DNA of 11,642 bases. Source: CAVRTJ01 sp046704825 (lineage in GTDB: Bacteria > Acidobacteriota > UBA4820 > DSQY01). The stretch lies in contig JBJKRE010000236.1 of NCBI GenBank assembly GCA_046704825.1, positions 1-11,642 of the forward strand. Reading direction: 5' to 3'. The translations under genes were made by a program, and so were the position numbers. The notes under the pieces were generated by a model. The model did not search any database and had not been told where the DNA came from. It saw only the letters and a list, made by a program, of their open reading frames with translations. Shown here one piece after another: positions 7,176-11,642 of this stretch (the stretch's first letter is position 1; each line of letters opens with the position of its first letter).

Positions 7176-7733
7176 TCAGAACCCGAGCGTCTTGCAGCGG
7201 CCGGAGCCGCAGCAGACCTTGCCGGGTTCGATCCAGCAGGGGTGCTCTTCGGGGGCCGCCTCGCCGAGGATCTCGGAGAGGATCTGCCGGTTGGGGGCGC
7301 TCAGCGTCGCCGTCTCGGGGCTGGCTTCGGCCGGTGCGGGGGCGGGTTCGTGGCTGCGGATCGCCTGGGGAGCTGAAGATGGAGCCGGCGCGGGGGCGGT
7401 GCCGCCTACGAGTGCTACGCCGTAGCCCGATATGCGGGAGAACCACTTGTTGAACTGTTCTGTGACGCGCGGCGGATACCGCTCGAGTTCCAGCTCCCTT
7501 TCGATGGTTTCGCGATCCAGGTAGACGGGGCGTCCCGCCTTCAGCATGGCCAGGACCTCGTCCACCAGCGGATCGCCCGCCTGGAGGAAGCTGAGGCGTG
7601 AGAGCTGGGCCAGGCTCAGGTGGCCGATCCGCAGTTCGGACGGCAGGCCGGCCCCGGCATCCTGGGCCGGTCCCTGTCCTCCGGAGAGCTTCCGGAGGGC
7701 GCCGTCGGCGATGGCTCTTACGCGCGGGTCCAC
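7176..7733 (-). CDS. BMC-associated cargo-like protein with terminal helices and Cys-rich tail
   Basis: 185 residues, last gene of the BMC operon. It has a short amphipathic helix (about 3-16, RVRAIADGALRKL) and a Gly/Pro-rich linker. A domain at about 30-110 includes LAMLKAGRPVYLDRETIE, YPPRV and an aromatic helix ending YGVALVGG; from memory this resembles flavoprotein-like proteins found in BMC loci, but the match is weak. A Pro/Ala linker (112-142), a second helix (NRQILSEILGEAA, 148-160) and a tail with Cys166, Cys174, Cys175 and Cys180 follow. Helices joined by flexible linkers at protein ends are the usual form of encapsulation peptides, so I infer that it is lumen-targeted. The cysteines could bind a metal or Fe-S cluster. 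The start is a GTG preceded by AAGGGGGAA, overlapping the upstream pentamer gene by 16 bp. Catalytic function is unknown. Confidence 0.75.
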   Translation of the reverse strand: MDPRVRAIADGALRKLSGGQGPAQDAGAGLPSELRIGHLSLAQLSRLSFLQAGDPLVDEVLAMLKAGRPVYLDRETIERELELERYPPRVTEQFNKWFSRISGYGVALVGGTAPAPAPSSAPQAIRSHEPAPAPAEASPETATLSAPNRQILSEILGEAAPEEHPCWIEPGKVCCGSGRCKTLGF

Positions 7734-8020
7734 GGGTTCCCCCTTCGCGGCGGTGAGAAGCGCACGGCATCGACCACGCCCATGATGACGGCGTCCACCG
7801 GGTTCTCGCCCCGGCCGATGGCGTCCACGGCGCTCTGGCCCTCGAGGCAGACCAGCACGTCGTCACCCTCTCCGGCGTCCACCAGGTCGATGGCGGTGAA
7901 GGGCAGTCCGACCGGTTCCTTCTCCAGATCCAGGGGCTGGACCTGCAGGAACTTCTGGCCCTCGTACTTGTGGAATTTCACCGTGGACACCACGGTGCCC
8001 ACGACCCTGGCGAGGATCAC
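7718..8020 (-). CDS. BMC shell pentamer protein (EutN/CcmL family), paralog 3
   Basis: 100 residues forming a pentameric vertex cap of a microcompartment shell. The opening VILARVVGTVVSTVK and the closing NPVDAVIMGVVDAV are diagnostic of the EutN/CcmL fold. It carries about 10 extra C-terminal residues (SPPRRGNPWTRA) compared with the other two paralogs here. The correct start is a GTG at 8020, which overlaps the stop of the preceding gene as GTGA and has a GGGAGGT SD. The in-frame sequence farther upstream (MRRGHRRHS...) lies over the previous gene and lacks family similarity. The 4-base overlap implies translational coupling. Confidence 0.93.
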   Translation of the reverse strand: MILARVVGTVVSTVKFHKYEGQKFLQVQPLDLEKEPVGLPFTAIDLVDAGEGDDVLVCLEGQSAVDAIGRGENPVDAVIMGVVDAVRFSPPRRGNPWTRA

Positions 8021-8277
8021 GGCAGGACCTCCCGGAGTTCGTCGAGAATGCCGACGATGGCCGCGTCGCACGGGACCACGTCGGGGAGAAAGGCGTAGGA
8101 CGATTCGCGCTGCCGGCAGTAGAGCACGATCTCCCCCGCCCCCGCGCCCACGGCGTCGAGGGCGAAGAAGGGCTTTTCGCGTCCGTTGAGGGGGCGAACC
8201 AGGAGAATCCGGTGCCCCTCGAGGGCCGGGTGCTTGATGGTGCTGACCAGATTGCCCGCCACCTGTCCCACGTTCAT
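8017..8277 (-). CDS. BMC shell pentamer protein (EutN/CcmL family), divergent paralog 2
   Basis: 86 residues. The N-terminus MNVGQVAGNLVSTIKHP and the C-terminal CDAAIVGILDEL identify the EutN/CcmL fold, and the length is normal for it. It differs from its neighbours in the loop before that strand, where the usual SSAR-type segment is replaced by RESSYAFLPDVVP with added aromatic and Pro residues. It also has Cys in place of the common Pro before VDA. The SD is weak (AGGTTG), and 26 bp separate it from the preceding pentamer gene. Having three distinct pentamer proteins in one locus is known for PVM-type and Haliangium-type BMCs. Confidence 0.93.
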   Translation of the reverse strand: MNVGQVAGNLVSTIKHPALEGHRILLVRPLNGREKPFFALDAVGAGAGEIVLYCRQRESSYAFLPDVVPCDAAIVGILDELREVLP

Positions 8278-8303
8278 CGTCGCAACCTAAACCGGAGCAA
8301 AGG

Positions 8304-8570
8304 TCAATCCAGGTTCACCGTGTCCACGATCCCCACGATGGCCGCGTCGACCGGCGAGTCCGCCGTGCGCTCGGTCATGCGCGCCGACGATCCGGTGCAC
8401 ATGATGACGACCTCCTGAAAGCCCGCCTGGACCGTGTCCACGGCGATCTCGTACCCGCCGTCGGGCTCGTGTTCGGGGGTGAGCGTCGACACGACCAGAA
8501 GCTTCAACCCCACGAGTTTGGGGTCCTTGCGGGTGGACACCACGGTGCCCACCACCTTGCCCAGCTTCAT
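8304..8570 (-). CDS. BMC shell pentamer protein (EutN/CcmL family), paralog 1
   Basis: 88 residues and the most canonical of the three pentamer proteins: MKLGKVVGTVVSTRKDP at the start, LVGLKLLVV in the second strand, TGSSARMTE in the loop and SPVDAAIVGIVDTV at the end. It would cap vertices of the icosahedral shell. The ATG lies 3 bases after the BMC-H stop, and the preceding bases on its strand (CCAACGACTGATCC) hold no Shine-Dalgarno. Translation therefore probably depends on ribosomes finishing BMC-H, which suits a protein needed in far fewer copies than the hexamer. Confidence 0.95.
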   Translation of the reverse strand: MKLGKVVGTVVSTRKDPKLVGLKLLVVSTLTPEHEPDGGYEIAVDTVQAGFQEVVIMCTGSSARMTERTADSPVDAAIVGIVDTVNLD

Positions 8571-8573
8571 GGA

Positions 8574-8873
8574 TCAGTCGTTGGCGCTGGAATGGCCGAT
8601 GGGCAGCGCGTCTTCCAGGCTCTTGTGAGGCCGCGGGATGACGTGCACGGTCACCAGTTCGCCCACCTTGCGGGCGGCCGCTGCGCCGGCGTCCGTCGCG
8701 GCCTTGACGGCGGCGACATCCCCCCTCACGATGGCGGTCACGTAGGCCCCGCCGACCTTCTCCCATCCGATGAGGGTTACCTTCGCGGCCTTGACCATGG
8801 CGTCCGACGCCTCGATCATGGCCACGAGGCCCTTCGTCTCGATCATCCCCAAGGCCTCTCCGTACTCAGCCAT
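8574..8873 (-). CDS. BMC-H shell hexamer protein
   Basis: 99 residues, one Pfam BMC domain; hexamers of this protein tile the shell facets. Typical features are GMIETKGLVAMIEASDAMVKAA (residues 9-30), the pore loop KVGGA (39-43) in place of the KIGSG of PduA-type hexamers, VRGDVAAVKAATDAG, and VHVIPRPH before a short C-terminal tail. From memory it looks closer to the Haliangium ochraceum BMC-H than to PduA, EutM or CcmK; no search was run. It has the strongest ribosome binding site in the operon and lies 35 bp after the aldolase. It is the only hexamer-forming gene here, and no BMC-T (tandem-domain) gene is present. Confidence 0.97.
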   Translation of the reverse strand: MAEYGEALGMIETKGLVAMIEASDAMVKAAKVTLIGWEKVGGAYVTAIVRGDVAAVKAATDAGAAAARKVGELVTVHVIPRPHKSLEDALPIGHSSAND

Positions 8874-8878
8874 ACAGT

Positions 8879-8884
8879 CCTCCT
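8879..8884 (-). promoter_or_regulatory. Strong ribosome binding site for BMC-H
   Basis: AGGAGG on the minus strand, 5 bases before the BMC-H ATG, a full Shine-Dalgarno match. The pentamer genes that follow have absent or weaker sites, so this site probably sets the high hexamer to pentamer ratio. Confidence 0.75.
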
Positions 8885-8908
8885 AAAGGAAGTTCCCAAA
8901 CCAAAATT

Positions 8909-9673
8909 TTACTTGATTCCCGTGGCCGGGTAAAGCCTGGCGAACTCCGCGAGGAGCTCCACGAGATCCTCCCTGCGAATGTAGAGCCCGTCTTCGCCGG
9001 AGGCCACGGGGCAGTGTTCGCAGACGGGGGCGGGTAGCTCCGCCATGCGGTAGCCCTCGCCCAGTCCCTTCAGGTGCTCGACCGTCTCCTTCGGCAGCGG
9101 CCGCCCGCCGCCCAGCAGCTCGGCGTACAGGAAAATGCGGGCCGTCTGCTCGAGGGTCTCCATGCGGTAGTAAGCCGTGCGAACGTCCTGCCCCACGGTG
9201 ACCGCCCCGTGGTTGGCCATGAGGACGGCGTCGTGGTCCGTCAGGGTGATCGCCACCCGGTCCGCCAGCTCCTCCGTGGAGGGCAGTTCGAAGGGGACGA
9301 GAGGTACGGTGCCCAGAGAGACGACCGCCTCGGACAGGAAGGGGCGATCGATGGCGTGGCCCGAGCAGGCCAGAGCCGTGGCGAAGGGCGGGTGCGCGTG
9401 CACCACCGCACCCACGTCGGGGCGGGCCCGGTAGATTGCGAGGTGCATGGGCCACTCGGAGGAAGGCTTTCCGCTGACCGGCATCCCCCCGCCGTCCAGC
9501 ACCGTGACCACCTCCTCGCGCAGTTCTTCTTTGGGGAGGCCCGTGGGGGTGACGAGAAACCCCTTTTCGCCCAGCCTGGCGGAGACGTTGCCGTCGGTGG
9601 CGGCCACGAAGCCCCGTTCGTGCAGCCGCACGCCGTAGGTCACGATGTCGCGTCGGCTTCCACCGTTCGTCAC
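8909..9673 (-). CDS. Class II aldolase (FucA-type), likely microcompartment enzyme
   Basis: 254 residues. Zn-dependent aldolases of this family cleave L-fuculose-1-phosphate (and, in BMC relatives, L-rhamnulose-1-phosphate) to DHAP and L-lactaldehyde. Glu73, His92, His94 (VVHAHPP) and His155 (ANHGAV) fall at the same numbers as the E. coli FucA catalytic Glu and zinc-binding His residues. TDGNVSAR (26-33) matches the phosphate-binding GNxS loop. It is about 40 residues longer than FucA: the added C-terminus holds CEHC (218-221), a short linker and a helix REDLVELLAEFARLY (234-248) that could be an encapsulation peptide. The start is a GTG with GGAGG just upstream. An aldolase in PVM- and Haliangium-type loci is known; the substrate here is inferred. 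Araldolase or ribulose-phosphate epimerase relatives are less likely given the context. Confidence 0.92.
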   Translation of the reverse strand: MTNGGSRRDIVTYGVRLHERGFVAATDGNVSARLGEKGFLVTPTGLPKEELREEVVTVLDGGGMPVSGKPSSEWPMHLAIYRARPDVGAVVHAHPPFATALACSGHAIDRPFLSEAVVSLGTVPLVPFELPSTEELADRVAITLTDHDAVLMANHGAVTVGQDVRTAYYRMETLEQTARIFLYAELLGGGRPLPKETVEHLKGLGEGYRMAELPAPVCEHCPVASGEDGLYIRREDLVELLAEFARLYPATGIK

Positions 9674-9732
9674 GTCCCCTCCCGGTCCCGGCGGCCCCCC
9701 GGTGGTTCATCGACCGGATGAAGCCCGCCGGG

Positions 9733-10320
9733 CTACTGGCTGATCGCTTCGCTGAGCTTCTTCACCATGGCGTCGTCGGGGTAGGCCTTCTGGAGCTTGG
9801 CCATCAGGGCGCGGGCCTGCACCGGGTCCTTCTTGTCGAAGGCGTACACGACGACCTCGTTGTACATGGCCTGTTTCTTGTTCGGATCCAGCTTCAGGGC
9901 CTTCTTGAACATGGACAGGGCCTCGTCGGGACGGCCCGAGTTCCGGTAGCAGACGCCCAGGTCCACGAGCACGTCCGTGTTGTTCGGGGCCAGCTTCACG
10001 GCCTCTTCGTACCACGGGATGGCCTCGCTCCACTTCTGTGCGTCGAAGTAGATGTTGCCCAGCATGACCCGCTTTTCGACGTTTTTGGGGTCTTTGGCCA
10101 GTTCCGCCTTGATCTGTTCCAGCATGGCCTCGTGCTGCTTCGGGTTGAAGTCCTTGTCCTGCTGGGCCTGCTGCTGCCCCTGCGGGGGCTGGGCCGCGGC
10201 CTGGGCTGCGGGCGGCGCCGCGTCCATCTTGTCCACGTAGTATTGGCGCGTGACGATAAAACCCGCGACCGCGCCGAACACGATGCCGGCGATGAGCATC
10301 AGTATGCCGTCTCTCTTCAT
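9733..10320 (-). CDS. Membrane-anchored TPR protein, first gene of the BMC operon
   Basis: 195 residues. An N-terminal membrane segment (about 5-24) is followed by a Pro/Ala/Gln-rich linker (34-54) and three tetratricopeptide repeats (about 81-113, 115-147, 149-181) with the usual small and aromatic residues (LGNIYFDAQKWSEAIPWYEEA, LGVCYRNSGRPDEAL). The TPR part is predicted to lie outside the cytoplasm unless the anchor is inverted. The ATG at 10320 follows GAGGAGA; an in-frame extension upstream of it has no SD and looks non-coding. It lies 59 bp before the aldolase, in the same direction, so cotranscription is plausible. A TTGACC box upstream lacks a good -10 at the right distance. TPRs bind proteins or peptides, and the partner is unknown. 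Its link to the BMC may be positional only. Confidence 0.85.
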   Translation of the reverse strand: MKRDGILMLIAGIVFGAVAGFIVTRQYYVDKMDAAPPAAQAAAQPPQGQQQAQQDKDFNPKQHEAMLEQIKAELAKDPKNVEKRVMLGNIYFDAQKWSEAIPWYEEAVKLAPNNTDVLVDLGVCYRNSGRPDEALSMFKKALKLDPNKKQAMYNEVVVYAFDKKDPVQARALMAKLQKAYPDDAMVKKLSEAISQ

Positions 10321-10410
10321 TAGGTACGTCTCCTCTGTGTGGGCCGGTTCATTGCCTAGATACCATAAAGTGAGCGAAAACGCGCTCCGGGTCAAGTGGC
10401 GGGCCTCGAG

Positions 10411-10790
10411 CAAGTGATCCAGTGATTCGCGCCTGGCGGCGCGGTGAGTAGGTGAGTAGGGAATTAGGGGAGTCCGACGTCAGCAGACCTTCCAAGGCCC
10501 GTACGCAGCCGTTTTGTTTTCTTCTTTAGCCTTTAGCCTTTCGGCCTCAGCCCTGGCGCCTTCCGGCGCGGTGAAGAGGTGAAGAAGTGAAGGGGTTAAG
10601 GCCTATGCAGGTCTTCGAAGGCAAACATTCGATCCCCTCTGCGTCCCTGCAAAGGTCGACCGTCTGCCGAAGTATGAATTAGGCCTTTCTCAATTTGTTC
10701 TCTGCGTCCTCTGTGCCTCTGCGGTGAGATCCCTTCCCTCCGAAGGCCCGTCCCCCGCCGTCTTTCAAATCCGCAATCCCAAATCCCAAC
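10411..10790 (+). repeat. Intergenic repeat mosaic, copy 3 (long, partly doubled)
   Basis: This fills most of the 552-bp gene-free stretch between the TPR gene and the tRNA. It begins like copy 2 (10411-10444), then has two copies of GGTGAGTA (10443-10458), CCTTCCAAGG, CCGTTTTGTTTTC and TTTAGCC runs (10524-10550). A second hairpin GGCGCCTTCCGGCGCGG follows, then three octamers (GTGAAGAG, GTGAAGAA, GTGAAGGG; 10571-10594) and TCTTCGAAGG. It continues with CTCTGCGTCC/CTCTGTGCCTCTGCGG phrases (10701-10724) and CCTCCGAAGG, and closes with the 30-mer. The order matches inverted copy 1. Short open frames across it have no family similarity. Confidence 0.75.
10757..10786 (+). repeat. Right arm of a 30-bp perfect inverted repeat
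   Basis: Exact reverse complement of 88-117. It contains CCGCAATCCCAAATCC and is the last module of mosaic copy 3, about 45 bp before the tRNA promoter region. Confidence 0.9.
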
Positions 10791-10831
10791 TTCCAAATTT
10801 CATGCCCCGTCCACCTTCCGCCCAACGGGTG

Positions 10832-10860
10832 TTGCACCCGCGCGAGAGAACGTCTATACT
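10832..10860 (+). promoter_or_regulatory. Promoter of the tRNA-Arg gene
   Basis: TTGCAC (10832-10837) and TATACT (10855-10860) are spaced 17 bp apart, placing the transcription start a few bases before the tRNA at 10873. The -35 box lies within a hairpin, CGGGTG-TTG-CACCCG (10826-10840). Confidence 0.8.
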
Positions 10861-10872
10861 CTGTTGGCCGGG

Positions 10873-10949
10873 GCGCCCGTGGCTCAATTGGATAGAGCAT
10901 CGGCCTACGGAGCCGGAGGTTACAGGTTCGAGTCCTGTCGGGCGCACCA
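10873..10949 (+). tRNA. tRNA-Arg (anticodon ACG)
   Basis: A 77-nt cloverleaf: acceptor stem GCGCCCG (10873-10879) pairs with CGGGCGC (10939-10945); the D stem is GCTC/GAGC. The anticodon stem TCGGC/GCCGG encloses the loop CTACGGA, giving anticodon ACG at 10907-10909. The T arm is ACAGG-TTCGAGT-CCTGT. The discriminator base is A and CCA is encoded (10947-10949). The A34 would be read as inosine, decoding CGU, CGC and CGA. Its 3' end is 10 bp from a converging integrase gene, suggesting use as an integration target. Confidence 0.97.
10907..10949 (+). other. Putative attachment site (att) in the 3' half of tRNA-Arg
   Basis: Tyrosine recombinases encoded next to a tRNA commonly recombine in the anticodon-to-3'-end part of that tRNA, and the element restores the tRNA sequence. 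The adjacent integrase makes this segment the best candidate for one att end. The matching second copy would lie outside the window, so the exact core is unknown. Confidence 0.45.
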
Positions 10950-11642
10950 AATCAACCCCTCAACCAGCTTGGGTTTGACTCGTCGGGGCGCCCTCGCCCT
11001 CTTTCTCCGCGCAGGAGGGATTGCAACTTTTTTGCAACTTCGGCACGAGCACCGTCACCGCCGACTTGAGGCGCGAGGGGGCGAGGTGCGCGTACCGCAG
11101 GGTCATTTCGAAGTCCCGGTGCCCGAGCAATTCCCGGAGCACCGCGAGGTCGATGCCCGCCATCACCAGCCGTGAGGCATAGGTGTGGCGGAGGTCGTGG
11201 AAGCGGAAGTCCTCCAGGCCCGCCGCGAAGACCGCGTACTCCCAGTGCTTGCGGAGGCGGTCCCACTCGCCGCCCTCGCTGTTCCTGAAAACCAGCGCGT
11301 TGCGGTCGACCGAGTGAGGCAGATCACGGAGAACGTCCATCGCCACACTATTGAGAGGAATGAAGCGGTTCCTTTTTCCCTTGGCCCGCTCGGCGGGGAT
11401 CACGGCAACTTCGTTCTTGAAGTCCACGTCTTGCCACCTCAGCCCGAGGATCTCGCCGCGCCTCATGCCCGTGTGAAGGGCGAAGAGGACGACGCGCCGG
11501 ATCTGAGGTGTGCAGGCATCCAGGAGTCCGACCTCCTCCTCCTCGGTGAGGTAGCGGACCCGCCGCCGGTCCTCCCGGAAGAGGCGCACCCTGGCCGCAG
11601 GGTTGGCCGGCATGAGCCCCCAATCGACGCAGAGGTTGAACA
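10939..11642. mobile_element. Left edge of a probable tRNA-integrated genomic element
   Basis: An intact-looking tyrosine recombinase ends 10 bp past the 3' end of tRNA-Arg and points toward it, the standard arrangement for integrative islands and prophages. Only about 700 bp lie in the window, so the nature and size of the element cannot be judged. An old, immobile integrase next to a tRNA would look the same from this side. Confidence 0.55.
10960..11642 (-). CDS. Tyrosine recombinase/phage-type integrase, C-terminal part (cut by window edge)
   Basis: The frame is open from 11641 (FNLCVDWGLMPANP...), so the Met at 11613 is internal and the N-terminal part lies outside the window. Numbering from that Met, the catalytic set is complete: Arg51 (TGMRRGE), Lys80 (KGKRNRFIPL), His139 and Arg142 (FHDLRHT), His165 (LLGHRDFE) and the nucleophile Tyr174 (LRYAHL). 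These enzymes cut and rejoin DNA at att sites to integrate or excise elements. About 27 residues after ALAPSRLKSAV-like helix sequence form a low-complexity tail (SCAEKEGEGAPTSQTQAG) at the C-terminus. It converges on tRNA-Arg, its likely target. The visible part shows no frameshift. Confidence 0.95.
   Translation of the reverse strand, partial: FNLCVDWGLMPANPAARVRLFREDRRRVRYLTEEEEVGLLDACTPQIRRVVLFALHTGMRRGEILGLRWQDVDFKNEVAVIPAERAKGKRNRFIPLNSVAMDVLRDLPHSVDRNALVFRNSEGGEWDRLRKHWEYAVFAAGLEDFRFHDLRHTYASRLVMAGIDLAVLRELLGHRDFEMTLRYAHLAPSRLKSAVTVLVPKLQKSCNPSCAEKEGEGAPTSQTQAG

Noticed and set aside
8021..8071. Upstream in-frame extension of pentamer paralog 3
   Set aside because: The added MRRGHRRHS-type residues overlap the previous pentamer gene and do not fit the EutN family. 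The GTG at 8020 has an SD and gives the normal N-terminus.
10321..10413. In-frame extension of the TPR protein (31 extra residues)
   Set aside because: The ATG at 10320 has a good SD and is followed at once by the membrane segment. The extension reaches the repeat mosaic and has no SD.
88..10786. Composite transposon bounded by the 30-bp inverted repeat
   Set aside because: No transposase lies inside, no target-site duplication is visible at the outer edges, and the 30-mer is a module of a larger repeat also present in shortened form at 6973-7140.
10596..10978. Short open frames across the mosaic and tRNA, including some on both strands
   Set aside because: They translate repeats and the tRNA itself and have no similarity to any family I know.

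Overview
This window is high-GC, gene-dense DNA from a Gram-negative bacterium: it has an outer-membrane barrel protein ending in Trp and an ADP-heptose-type glycosyltransferase. The mix of genes, and a bacterial microcompartment (BMC) shell protein that resembles what I remember of the Haliangium ochraceum BMC-H, suggests an Acidobacteriota- or myxobacteria-like lineage. That placement is an inference; no marker gene is present to prove it.

Layout. The left edge holds the first 11 codons of a minus-strand response regulator. An intergenic repeat mosaic follows (about 84-375), then a strong sigma70-type promoter driving a small [4Fe-4S] ferredoxin with its own hairpin terminator. Next is a plus-strand run of four genes (895-6977): a large exported protein that appears to join a barrel-like N-terminal domain, a LolA-like domain and an outer-membrane beta-barrel; a D-2-hydroxyacid dehydrogenase; a tail-anchored double zinc-ribbon protein; and a GT9 heptosyltransferase whose start overlaps the preceding stop. 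A second copy of the mosaic (6973-7140) separates this run from a convergent minus-strand operon.

The minus-strand operon (10320 to 7176) is the main interest. In transcription order it has a membrane-anchored TPR protein, a class II (FucA-type) aldolase with all metal and catalytic residues plus a C-terminal extension, one BMC-H hexamer protein, three different EutN/CcmL-type pentamer proteins, and a BMC-associated protein with helix-linker ends that look like encapsulation peptides. This is a compact shell-plus-aldolase locus. The usual aldehyde dehydrogenase, phosphotransacylase, alcohol dehydrogenase and BMC-T genes are not in the window, although both ends of the operon appear to be inside it. 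The likely chemistry is cleavage of a sugar phosphate such as fuculose- or rhamnulose-1-phosphate, giving DHAP and lactaldehyde, with the aldehyde handled inside the shell by enzymes encoded elsewhere.

The right end has a third, partly doubled copy of the mosaic (10411-10790), a tRNA-Arg(ACG) with a clear promoter and encoded CCA, and, 10 bp beyond it, the 3' end of a tyrosine recombinase that runs off the window. That arrangement marks the probable edge of a tRNA-integrated element extending to the right. The three mosaics share the same module order, with the left one inverted, so a 30-bp perfect inverted repeat sits about 10.6 kb apart at the two ends of the window.
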